Part shown: one piece after another, positions 1 through 6,913 of the stretch
How positions within the stretch are numbered: the first letter of the stretch is position 1
Layout: the number at the start of each line of letters is the position of its first letter
Assembly (NCBI GenBank): GCA_020072585.1
Contig: JAIQGL010000004.1
Location: forward strand, 1-64,000
Source of the DNA: Terriglobia bacterium
GTDB lineage: Bacteria; Acidobacteriota; Terriglobia; Terriglobales; Acidobacteriaceae
Direction: 5' to 3'
DNA length: 64,000 nt
Translations under genes and position numbers: made by a program
The notes under the pieces: generated by a model
What the model was told of the DNA's origin: nothing
What the model saw: only the letters and a program-made list of their open reading frames with translations
Database searches by the model: none

Positions 1-90
1 TTCCGCTAAATTCTCTCCTGCCTGTACCCTCGCCACCGCCGCCTGCCAAAACTGCAGCCCGCGTTTCTTGGCCCCTTTTAAATTCGCCAC
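1..90 (-). CDS. Partial hypothetical protein (N-terminus only)
   Basis: A minus-strand reading frame opens with GTG at 90-88 and runs off the left edge with 30 codons and no stop. GGAG sits six bases upstream of the GTG, a good ribosome binding site. The visible peptide is basic (LKGAKKRG) followed by an amphipathic stretch (FWQAAVARVQAG). I do not recognise the family. A small DNA-binding protein is possible, but the fragment is too short to decide. Confidence 0.4.
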   Translation of the reverse strand, partial: MANLKGAKKRGLQFWQAAVARVQAGENLAE

Positions 91-504
91 TCGCAGCTCC
101 TTTTCTGCTCTGTGGGGATATTATCTCTGTCTCACTTTCGGGGTGCAGGACAAGCCCTTATCGAAAACATCCCCATTTGATCCCCATTTCGGCTGAGAGA
201 TCAGGCAGAGGGTCACAGCCCCAAAATGCAAAAACCCGGCATCAAGCCAGGTTTCTAAGACACTTTCTCATTGTTTGAACTGCAGCCGTCCGCGACTGTG
301 GCTTTCTATCAACAAAATATGAAATTATCCTATCATCACCGCTCAACTCCAGCAACCAAGCCACTTGTACTAGCAACGGTGCTGCCCCTTAGAAAATCCA
401 AGCGCCACTAGGCGCTTGTGAGAATAACCCTAGTCTCGCAAGGGATGCTGAAGCTAATCGCGAGCCTCTCTGTATCCGAAAACCCACTAAAACATCAGTT
501 CTAA
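91..504. other. Intergenic stretch, low GC, no gene seen
   Basis: No convincing reading frame on either strand. The region is AT-richer than most of the window. The only element I can support is the hairpin at 399-418, listed separately. Confidence 0.5.
391..418 (-). terminator. Probable terminator of the 505-1428 gene
   Basis: A perfect 8-bp stem (399-406 with 411-418, CAAGCGCC/GGCGCTTG, loop ACTA) is followed on the minus strand by GATTTTC. It lies about 90 bases beyond the stop of the minus-strand gene. The U-tract is short, so termination may be partial. Confidence 0.5.
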
Positions 505-1428
505 CTATCCTTTACTTCTCGGAACAAGCGAGATGACAAGGTGCCATTTTGACAGTTCATTCTGAGTAACTCCAAATGCGCCCGTTGGCCCGATGAAACG
601 TTGGAATCCAAAGCGGAGTAATTTCGCGAATTCGATTCCTGCTGCAAATTGAGTAAGCAGAAATTTATTTTGGCTGCCCAACCCAAGTTGCTGAGCAACT
701 TCGGGTTGAATATATTGGAGCCCTGTACGAATATCGGCATACATCAAGCCGCCCTGTTCGAGAGCCCTCCATTCCCCATAGCTTTCAACGGAAATATTGA
801 AGTTATACTCATTTGCTTGAGTAATCGTCGCCTCTGAGCCAAATCCGGAAAAGTTTCCTGCAAGCCTTGGAACAGCGAAAATCATACCGCCCCAATGCGT
901 TCGATTTCTATATATCAGTGGATAGGCGAAGCGCACGAATAAATCACCACCCTGTTCAATCTTTGAAATGGCGGTTGAGGGTGTATCAGTGGTAAGAGTT
1001 GATGTTGTTTGTTGCGGGGGACCACTAGGAGGCGTGATTGTAGTTGTTACTGTTGACGTGGTAGATGTCCCCATTGTAACGCTCTGCCCGAGCGTTGCTT
1101 GGAGCCCGCCAGGAAATTGTATTGATACGAGATCGGAAGATAGAGTCTTGCTATCACCCCCTCCAAAGCCATATAAGAATTTTACTTGGTTAATCGCGTC
1201 GACAGCGTTCTCTGTTCCGTAAAAACATTGGACTGTGTTTGAGTCTGCTTTCCATAGAGGGAGATAGAAGTGTGGCAGTCCGCACACATCCTTGTCTGCC
1301 GATGTGCCTGCGGCAACAGCGGTAGTACGCAATTGTCCCGGCGGAATAGACTGCGCACTTGCTAAGACTCCTAGTAAGAGCGATGCACAAATGCTTTTTG
1401 CCATAGCTACACACAGAGATCTCGACAT
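505..1428 (-). CDS. Secreted protein of unknown function
   Basis: About 307 residues. The N-terminus has a Sec signal peptide: a short positive region, then a hydrophobic core (SICASLLLGVLASA) with a likely cut after ASA. A Thr/Ser/Pro-rich linker lies in the first half. The second half has alternating aromatic and polar residues, as in a beta-rich or porin-like fold, and ends with a predicted strand. An in-frame TTG at 1434 is an alternative start; AGAGG lies at suitable distance for either. I recognise no family. It is probably periplasmic or outer-membrane associated (inference). Base composition is lower in GC than the central window, consistent with accessory DNA. Confidence 0.7.
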   Translation of the reverse strand: MSRSLCVAMAKSICASLLLGVLASAQSIPPGQLRTTAVAAGTSADKDVCGLPHFYLPLWKADSNTVQCFYGTENAVDAINQVKFLYGFGGGDSKTLSSDLVSIQFPGGLQATLGQSVTMGTSTTSTVTTTITPPSGPPQQTTSTLTTDTPSTAISKIEQGGDLFVRFAYPLIYRNRTHWGGMIFAVPRLAGNFSGFGSEATITQANEYNFNISVESYGEWRALEQGGLMYADIRTGLQYIQPEVAQQLGLGSQNKFLLTQFAAGIEFAKLLRFGFQRFIGPTGAFGVTQNELSKWHLVISLVPRSKG

Positions 1429-1891
1429 ACTCAAGTATCCTCTTGTTCTTTCTTGAATAAATTAGAAGCAGTTAACTAGGCGAAATCTTATGTATGGGTA
1501 GTTAGGGATAAAAGTAGCAAGGTTGGTTCTAGTTGCATATTAGCTCAGGCGTTTTCTAAGAAAAACCTTAGACGATAAGACCTGCAGTTAGCTTGACGGT
1601 CTCCCAATCAGGGCTCTAGCTTTTCTTAAACACTGGCATAATCTGATATTTAAGTGAAAAGAAGCAAAAGGTGCGAAAGTGCCATGTAGAATACAGTATC
1701 CGCCATACTATAAAGTGCTTCGGTGGCAGAGGGGGTGCATTTAAGATGTTTCTGAACCTCTTCAATATCTGATGGTGCAATTTTCTCATTGTGTCGCACC
1801 TACGGCACTCGCCATTTCAAAAATAAAGCCCAGCGCTTACGCGCTGGGCTCAATAATCCCGCCCCTTGCAGGGCTGTGTTTGGCTTAAACG
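1429..1891. other. Intergenic stretch holding promoter region and a terminator
   Basis: No reading frame with a plausible start was found. The part near 1440-1520 is AT-rich and probably carries the promoter of the secreted-protein gene. The terminator of the next minus-strand operon is at 1821-1850. Confidence 0.4.
1815..1850 (-). terminator. Rho-independent terminator
   Basis: A perfect 10-bp stem (1827-1836 with 1841-1850, loop TTAC) is followed on the minus strand by TTTATTTTTG. It lies 40 bases past the stop of the minus-strand gene 1892-2311 and closes that transcription unit. Confidence 0.85.
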
Positions 1892-2311
1892 TTACGCCCT
1901 ATGTGATTCACTGTGGATCAGCGGCCATTTCTTGATCGGGCGCGAGTCGCCGGTCTTCCAGTCCGCGTGCTCCGTCTCCAGGGTAAAGGCGGGTTCAATG
2001 GCGAATGTCAGCGCGGTTTTGTCGTCAAAGCGAATGTCCACGCAGTTGTATCCGGCGCAGACAAACACTTCCACAAAATCCACGGTCTTCCCTTTGACCT
2101 CATGGAACTGGTAAAAGGTGCGGCCCTGATAGCGGCGGATGGTGGTCTTGCCGCGCTTGGTCTCGGTAAAGCGCAGGGACTCGGGAATGCGCTCGCGTGT
2201 CTTCTTTTTTTTGGGGGCTTTTCTGGGGCTTCGATGCTCGGCGGCGGGGTGCTGTTGGTGGGCGCGGGGTTGCGCCAGGGAAATAGAGCGTTTACTTTCA
2301 TTAGCAGCCAT
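1892..2311 (-). CDS. Small orphan protein, paralogue of 57528-57800
   Basis: 139 residues. The first 60 are basic and probably disordered (a KKKK tract, Pro, Arg). A folded domain of about 70 residues follows. It contains EVKGK, a V-E-V strand, D-D-K-T, and a closing W-K-x-G...IKKW motif. The same motif order occurs in the protein at 57528-57800, with EVKGK, a V-E-V, D-N-T, and K-K-G-N-W-K-S-IK-Q-W. The two are therefore paralogues in one genome. The function is unknown to me. AGGAGG lies five bases before the ATG, a strong ribosome site. It probably shares a transcript with the HTH gene 78 bases upstream and ends at the terminator 1815-1850. Confidence 0.75.
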   Translation of the reverse strand: MAANESKRSISLAQPRAHQQHPAAEHRSPRKAPKKKKTRERIPESLRFTETKRGKTTIRRYQGRTFYQFHEVKGKTVDFVEVFVCAGYNCVDIRFDDKTALTFAIEPAFTLETEHADWKTGDSRPIKKWPLIHSESHRA

Positions 2312-2388
2312 GTTGCCTCCTAATAAGGCGATTTTGGTTAGGGCGCGTTCGGTGTCGTTAGCACTGGGCGCGTCCGTTGGTTGTGGTT

Positions 2389-2643
2389 TTACTTCTTCTT
2401 TGTTGGCGAACTTCTGGGTTGCTGGCTCTCCTGTTTCCTGCGCGGTTTCTTCCTGCCGTTCTTGAGCGTCGGCAGGATCTTGCGGACCTTCTCAATCTCC
2501 GCCTCTGTCCACAGATGCAGGGTCATGCCGCCGCTTTTCGCCATCTTTGGGGCCGGCACCTTTCCGGTGGCGATGTAACGGCTTAGTTTTGACATCGCGA
2601 TACCCAGCTTCTTGGCAGCGTCGCGGGTTGAGAAGTGTTCCAT
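2389..2643 (-). CDS. Small HTH (MerR/excisionase-like) DNA-binding protein
   Basis: 84 residues. Residues 1-50 match the MerR/excisionase-type winged helix: FSTRDAAKKLGIAMSKLSRYI, then a turn and W-T-E-A-E-I-E-K-V. The last 25 residues are a Lys/Arg/Ser-rich tail, as in many small DNA-binding proteins. It is the first gene of a likely two-gene unit with 1892-2311. An inverted repeat lies directly upstream of its ATG (2651-2668), which would suit autoregulation (inference). It could instead be a recombination directionality factor left from a mobile element; no integrase is visible. Confidence 0.7.
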   Translation of the reverse strand: MEHFSTRDAAKKLGIAMSKLSRYIATGKVPAPKMAKSGGMTLHLWTEAEIEKVRKILPTLKNGRKKPRRKQESQQPRSSPTKKK

Positions 2644-2650
2644 GGCTCTA

Positions 2651-2668
2651 TGATCTAGATCAGTGATC
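2651..2668. promoter_or_regulatory. Candidate operator of the HTH gene
   Basis: TGATCTAGATCA (2651-2662) is a perfect 12-bp palindrome, and a further TGATC half-site follows at 2664-2668. It begins eight bases upstream of the HTH start codon. Three TGATC-type half-sites in 18 bases are unlikely to be chance next to a DNA-binding gene, but binding is only inferred. Confidence 0.4.
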
Positions 2669-3008
2669 CAAATGTCAAGAAAAATTTACGGTTTTTTCTC
2701 GCTGCGATCTAAAAAACGTCCTTTATTCACCACACGTAACAGGGTATGACTTCAGTCATGCCGTAAAGCGCTTGAAAGAACTATTCCTTGCCCCGCAGGC
2801 TTGCGCGCAGCGAAGCGGAGCGCACGAAAGCTAAAACACTTGACCCAGCACTTACGCGCCTCGTTTCGCTACGCTCCAGGCCGGGCTGACACACCCGCCC
2901 GTGACTCCCATCACAGACCTGGACGGCATACGCGCCATATGCTTTTTGTGTATCGAATCCCCCATCGAAACAGGAAATGCTTGTCCAGTTCGCGGGAGGT
3001 GAGCTGCC
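2669..3008. other. Intergenic stretch before the lipoprotein gene
   Basis: No gene is seen. The middle (2790-2880) carries GC-rich patches of the AGCGAAGCGGAGCG type and its approximate inverse, so it may fold. A strong ribosome site (GGGAGGTGAG) closes the stretch in front of 3009. Confidence 0.4.
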
Positions 3009-3866
3009 ATGGCAAGACACTGGCCCACCGCCTTAATTCTCCTGCTTTTCCTCATTGGCTGCGGCGGACATTTGCCTCCCCCGGCCACCGCTGACCAGTC
3101 CCCCCTCACGGGTGCGTCCGTTTTTAACGAGTCCATGGTCGGCCAGACCTGGTGTTTTCAGAACGGCCACGGCGATGCCAACTGCATTGAGATTCAATCC
3201 GCGCCGCCCAACGCCGCTTGCCGTGGCGGCCACAATCTGGTCATGCACTTCACCAAGACCCAGGACCGCACTTACTGGGCCCTTGGCGTCCCGCAGGCTG
3301 AACTCTGGTTTGTGCTGCATCAAAACCCTGACGGCTCGTGGCGCTCGTCGGCCAGCCTCATCAACATGCCGCAGGGCTGTCCCTGGTGCCCGCCCGGCCC
3401 GTACATCGTCTCGTCCGACGTGTTCGATGCTCAACCGGGAATGCCCCTGCCGTATCTGATCGCTCCGCCGGACACCCTTGGAGTGGTGCAGGATGGATTG
3501 TTCAACGAAACCCGCGTCAATTACACCAGCGAACCGGGACTGAGCTTCAACTGCAACATTCCCTCTGCCGCCCCGCTGGTGGGCCCCAAGGATGGTGAGT
3601 ACTGGAGAACTGATTTCTACCAGTCCAGCGTGACCACTCCGGTCTACTCTGGTCCTGCGATTGTCAGCGATCAGTATGAGGGCATCTGCGGCCATGAGCG
3701 CTGGTACTTCGCTCCCAATCTTGGCCTCGTCAAAATCGAGTCACCCTACGATGGCGGCGAAATAAAAAACGACCCGATGTGCGATAACTGGCCGGTCGGA
3801 GATCATATTCTGGTGAACGGCGCCTGGACACACGATCCGAATATGACGATTGAACGCATCCATTAG
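3009..3866 (+). CDS. Lipoprotein of unknown function
   Basis: 285 residues. The N-terminus is a lipoprotein signal: hydrophobic stretch ALILLLFLIGC with the lipobox Cys at about position 18, followed by GG. The mature part is rich in Trp, Pro and Cys (a C-P-W-C-P-P stretch near residue 125, further Cys near 180, 226 and 258), which suggests disulfides in the periplasm. GGGAGGTGAG precedes the ATG. The gene stands alone between a divergent HTH unit and the convergent selenoprotein gene. I recognise no domain. Confidence 0.75.
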   Translation: MARHWPTALILLLFLIGCGGHLPPPATADQSPLTGASVFNESMVGQTWCFQNGHGDANCIEIQSAPPNAACRGGHNLVMHFTKTQDRTYWALGVPQAELWFVLHQNPDGSWRSSASLINMPQGCPWCPPGPYIVSSDVFDAQPGMPLPYLIAPPDTLGVVQDGLFNETRVNYTSEPGLSFNCNIPSAAPLVGPKDGEYWRTDFYQSSVTTPVYSGPAIVSDQYEGICGHERWYFAPNLGLVKIESPYDGGEIKNDPMCDNWPVGDHILVNGAWTHDPNMTIERIH

Positions 3867-3890
3867 CGGCTGTTTCTGGAGATGGTTCTT

Positions 3891-3913
3891 CATCAACCCC
3901 CTGAGCGTTGATG
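3891..3913. terminator. Hairpin between convergent genes
   Basis: CATCAAC (3891-3897) pairs with GTTGATG (3907-3913) around a 9-base loop. It lies between the stop of the lipoprotein gene and the stop of the convergent peroxiredoxin gene. There is no long T-run, so a bidirectional terminator role is only possible. Confidence 0.35.
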
Positions 3914-3915
3914 AG

Positions 3916-4782
3916 CTACTTCAGCCCCTTGGCCGCGGCCAGCATCTCGTCTGCTTTGGCGCGGATTCGGATGTCTTCCGCGAAGTTCGTCCAGCGCACC
4001 ACGCCGCTCGAATCCACCAGAAACTCCGCTGGGCGCGCAATGTCACTGCCCTCGGGCCCGCCGCCTTTGTGCAGCAGGTTGTACCGGCGGATGGTTTCAG
4101 TCTTTGGATCGGAAAGAATTGGAAATGTATAGCCGGCCTTGCTGGCCAGATTGCGCGAGACCTCCGGCGCGTCCACGCTGATGGCCACCGGCCGCACGCC
4201 TGCCGCTTCAAACTCCTTCAGGTTTTTCTGTACACCCCGTAACTCGAGGTTGCAGAACGGTCACCAATAGCCACGATAGAAAATCAGCAACACGGCCTTG
4301 GGCGCGGCCGAGGCAGAGACGTTGGCAGGCGATCCTGCGGCATTCGGGCCCATGGCAAGCGCTGCTCCGTCGCCTTTCCCCAGCAGCTGCGCCAGTGACA
4401 CGGGAGCGCCGTTGGTATCGGCCAGCGCAAAGGCCGGAACCTTCTGGCCTACCTGCGGCGCTGCGCCCGCGGCAGGCAGATCACGCGAGTGGATGGAGGC
4501 AACCCCGGCCAGCGCGCAGATGAGCAGCGAAAGCACGCCCAGAATCGGACTGGAAATCTTGCCGCCATACACCTGCGGTTGCCGGAACGCGCGCATCACT
4601 CCAACTACGGCACAGACCAGTGCGGCGATCGCCAATACCAGGCTCGCCATCGGGATCAGCTTGTCGCCGGGAAGCCCGAGAAAGAATCCGGCATTGGAAA
4701 ACAGGGCGGCCAGAGCAAGCAGCAATCCAGCCCAGGGCGCCCAGTTGCGTTGGCGTGGCGTCAGTTCCGTCATTTCTGGCAT
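3916..4782 (-). CDS. Membrane-anchored peroxiredoxin-like selenoprotein (in-frame UGA = Sec)
   Basis: Read through one UGA, this is a single 288-residue frame. Residues 13-35, 42-63 and 76-97 are three hydrophobic membrane segments. An AhpC/TSA-type thioredoxin-fold domain starts near 106 (QVGQKVPAFALADTNG). The catalytic loop reads FYRGYW-U174-PFC177, where family members have FYRGxWCPFC. Behind the UGA the same frame continues with the rest of the fold (RPVAISVDAPE, FPILSDP, PAEFLVDSSG) to a normal stop. A SECIS-like hairpin follows the UGA at 4226-4257. Sec therefore replaces the peroxidatic Cys, and C177 would resolve it. A nonsense mutation is the alternative. Standard gene calling would split this into a 173-residue and a 93-residue piece. 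The selA/B/C/D genes are not in the window. Confidence 0.82.
4226..4257 (-). promoter_or_regulatory. Bacterial SECIS-like hairpin
   Basis: On the minus-strand mRNA, starting three bases after the UGA: an outer stem UUCUG/CAGAA (4257-4253 with 4230-4226), a small internal loop (CA / GUA), an inner stem ACCUCG/CGGGGU (4250-4245 with 4239-4234, one G-U pair) and the apical loop AGUUA (4244-4240). The UGA-to-loop distance is 16 bases and a G is among the first two loop bases. Both agree with the published bacterial SECIS consensus as I remember it (16-37 bases, early loop G). Confidence 0.75.
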
Positions 4783-4843
4783 ATCGAGAGGAGTTTAGCA
4801 GATTGGATGGCGCGGTCTTGTCAACCCGGAGACGTTCCGCTCT

Positions 4844-5350
4844 TTACGGTTTTTCGTTCCACGCTCTCATCCTGGGCCACCAGCGTCTCACGTGTTTGCA
4901 ATAGTTGCTGTATTCGCTGCCGAATTTGCCGCGCAGTGTTGGCTCTTCATAGAGCAGCACAAACAAGTGGAATCCCACCACAACGGCCAAGCCATACTGC
5001 AACACCTGAACGCTGCCGAAGAATAGTCCCTGGCCAAAGACCATCGCTGAAACCGCCACGTACATGGGATTGCGCACATAGCGATACAGTCCGCTGACCA
5101 CCAGATGCCGCGGCGGCGCAACGGGAGCCGGCGTTCCCAAGCCCTGAATCGCAAAGCGGGCAAAGGAATCCAGCAGGAGCGGCAGGCCAGTGACGATCAG
5201 GACCGCGCCAACCACGCGGATGGCGCTCCAGCCAAGCAGCGGCGGCGCCATATGCCATTGGCAAATCCAGTACGGCATGAGCACGGCAATGGTTCCCGGC
5301 GCAATCACCAGGAAAACGGCGGATCCAAGGATGGCGGCTGAGCGGTTCAT
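4844..5350 (-). CDS. Isoprenylcysteine methyltransferase-like membrane protein
   Basis: 168 residues with four or five hydrophobic segments. The C-terminal half has the ICMT/PEMT-type signature: LVVSGLYRYVRNPMYVA (R-x-P/N-P-M-Y), then E-E-P near a short segment and Y-x-x-Y-C-K-x-V-R-R-W. Such proteins are S-adenosylmethionine-dependent methyltransferases, or uncharacterised relatives in bacteria; the substrate cannot be told. The ATG at 5350 is preferred over an in-frame TTG at 5374. It is transcribed in the same direction as the selenoprotein gene, 61 bases upstream of it, so cotranscription is possible. Confidence 0.75.
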   Translation of the reverse strand: MNRSAAILGSAVFLVIAPGTIAVLMPYWICQWHMAPPLLGWSAIRVVGAVLIVTGLPLLLDSFARFAIQGLGTPAPVAPPRHLVVSGLYRYVRNPMYVAVSAMVFGQGLFFGSVQVLQYGLAVVVGFHLFVLLYEEPTLRGKFGSEYSNYCKHVRRWWPRMRAWNEKP

Positions 5351-5430
5351 GGAAAGAAAGCTTGTCCCACGCAAACGCAGGCAGAAGAAGAATATTCCTC
5401 AGGGTGGAATTTTCAAGATGCATAAATTGA

Positions 5431-5459
5431 TTGACAGTAACGATAAATATCGCATTAAA
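5431..5459 (+). promoter_or_regulatory. Promoter with embedded palindrome ahead of modA
   Basis: A consensus -35 box TTGACA (5431-5436) is followed after 17 bases by ATTAAA (5454-5459). The spacer contains the inverted repeat CGATA-AA-TATCG (5441-5452), placed where a bound regulator would block RNA polymerase. The CGATA...TATCG arms recall ModE-type sites, but no modE is visible, so the regulator is unknown. Confidence 0.5.
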
Positions 5460-5474
5460 TCGTATTAGTTAGAT

Positions 5475-6440
5475 ATGAGTGCAAAGATAACGTGCATGAA
5501 ATCTCACTCCCCACAGACTCGGCGGGAACTTCTGCTGCGTCTCAGCTGGCTCGCTATGGGAGCGGCCTGCGCGGGGTTTCCCATCCGTCTGCTGGCCGGC
5601 GATCTTGCCGCGCTGGATGTGGCGTATGCCGGCTCCATGGGATCGATGATGGAAGGTCCCATCAAATCTTCCGTGGCGCAGGGTCTGAAGCTCGATTTCC
5701 ATGGACGCGCCCAGGGCTCCGGCGCGCTGGCACAGCTGATCGTCGGCGGCGCCATACGGCCTGACGTCTTCATCCCTGTTACGCCCGGACCGGCGCTCAT
5801 GGTTCTGCGCGCGGGCAAAGCTGATTCCGCACAGCCCATCGCCAAAACAGAAATGGTGATTGCATACAGCCCCAAGAGCCGGTTCACTTCCCGCTTTGAG
5901 GCCGCTGCCAAAGGTAAAGAAGATCTGTGGAAGATCCTGCTCGATCCCGGCCTGCGCTTCGGACGCACCGATCCGGTGACTGATCCACAGGGACGCAACA
6001 TCATCTTTACCGTGATGCTGGCCGCCAAGGCAGCCAGGCAGGCCGATCTGGTGGAGAAAATTCTTGGATCTACGATCAATGAGAAACAGATTTTTACCGA
6101 ACCCACCGTGATGGCGCGCCTGCAAAGCGGCGCGCTGGATGCTTCTTCGGCTTACAAGATCCAGCCTGGTCCGCTCAATCTGCCTTACGTCACACTGCCA
6201 AAAGAGATCAACCTGAGCGGACAAAACGTTCATGCTGACCATCCGGACGTGACGCTGTCCGTCGGTGGCAAGACATACAGTCCCGAACCGCTCATCTACT
6301 ATGCGTCTGTTTTGAAGGAGTCGCCCAACGGCAAAGGTGCGGCCGCTTTCATTGAATGGCTCAAAGGGGCCGAAGCGCAAAGTATCTTCCGCCACTACAA
6401 CTATGACGCTCCCGGTGACGCGTCATCGCTTCATGCGTAG
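5475..6440 (+). CDS. modA: Molybdate/tungstate-type ABC substrate-binding protein
   Basis: 321 residues from the ATG at 5475, or 314 from the ATG at 5496; neither has a clear ribosome site. The N-terminus has an RR motif followed by a hydrophobic core ending near LLAGD, so a Tat or Sec signal. The mature part begins with the ModA/WtpA-like strand LDVAYAGSMGSMMEGPIK and continues with AQGSGALAQLI, PDVFIPV and AYKIQPG. This is the extracellular binding protein fold (family 11) for oxyanions. Genes for ModB and ModC are not adjacent, so it is an orphan binding protein, or its transporter is elsewhere. Its stop nearly meets the convergent gene 6444-6770. Confidence 0.8.
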   Translation: MSAKITCMKSHSPQTRRELLLRLSWLAMGAACAGFPIRLLAGDLAALDVAYAGSMGSMMEGPIKSSVAQGLKLDFHGRAQGSGALAQLIVGGAIRPDVFIPVTPGPALMVLRAGKADSAQPIAKTEMVIAYSPKSRFTSRFEAAAKGKEDLWKILLDPGLRFGRTDPVTDPQGRNIIFTVMLAAKAARQADLVEKILGSTINEKQIFTEPTVMARLQSGALDASSAYKIQPGPLNLPYVTLPKEINLSGQNVHADHPDVTLSVGGKTYSPEPLIYYASVLKESPNGKGAAAFIEWLKGAEAQSIFRHYNYDAPGDASSLHA

Positions 6441-6443
6441 CTG

Positions 6444-6770
6444 CTATTTCGGGCTTGGCGTGGGCTTTGGCGGTGGATTGTCATGCTGGGTCGATCCTCC
6501 GCCGCTCTTTTGTGGCGGATCAAAGCTACCCTTGCCGCCATCGTTCTTGCCGCCGCTGTTGCTGGTATTACCGCTGTCTTTATTTGAGCCCTTGTCTTTG
6601 GCTGTGCTTTTGTCTTTGGATTTAGACTTGTCTCTCTTCGTGTCTTTGTCCTGGGCTTTTCCGGTTATCACGGCGGTTGCGGAAAATGGAAACGGTCCGC
6701 TGATGGCCAGCGTCAACGCACCCGTTGCCAGCCAGGCCGCAAATTTTCTTAAGGTTGTATTGTGGCGCAT
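6444..6770 (-). CDS. Small secreted low-complexity protein
   Basis: 108 residues. Residues 1-35 form a signal peptide (basic start, then AAWLATGALTLAISGPFPFSATA). The mature protein is almost all Lys, Asp, Ser, Gly, Asn and Pro (repeated KDK / DKS units) and is surely disordered. GTGAAAGAG precedes the ATG. The clear signal peptide argues for a real gene although the remainder is low complexity. Function unknown; it may bind the cell surface by charge (inference). Confidence 0.55.
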   Translation of the reverse strand: MRHNTTLRKFAAWLATGALTLAISGPFPFSATAVITGKAQDKDTKRDKSKSKDKSTAKDKGSNKDSGNTSNSGGKNDGGKGSFDPPQKSGGGSTQHDNPPPKPTPSPK

Positions 6771-6913
6771 CGCTCTTTCACCCTGAATGGCTTTTCCACT
6801 ACTCCCATCGAATAAGTGACGTTGAGCGGGATTTCGTTACAAGGAAAAATACGATATTTTTCAGGATGTGGCTTGCCCCCGTAAACACGCGCCATTTATC
6901 TATATCCGATTGC

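Noticed and set aside
4261-4263. UGA as a plain nonsense mutation in the peroxiredoxin-like gene
   Set aside because: Not excluded, but less likely: the UGA is exactly at the redox Cys, the frame is intact downstream and a SECIS-like hairpin is correctly spaced.
5469-6395. 308-codon minus-strand open frame
   Set aside because: Antisense to modA, whose sense frame is an evident binding protein.
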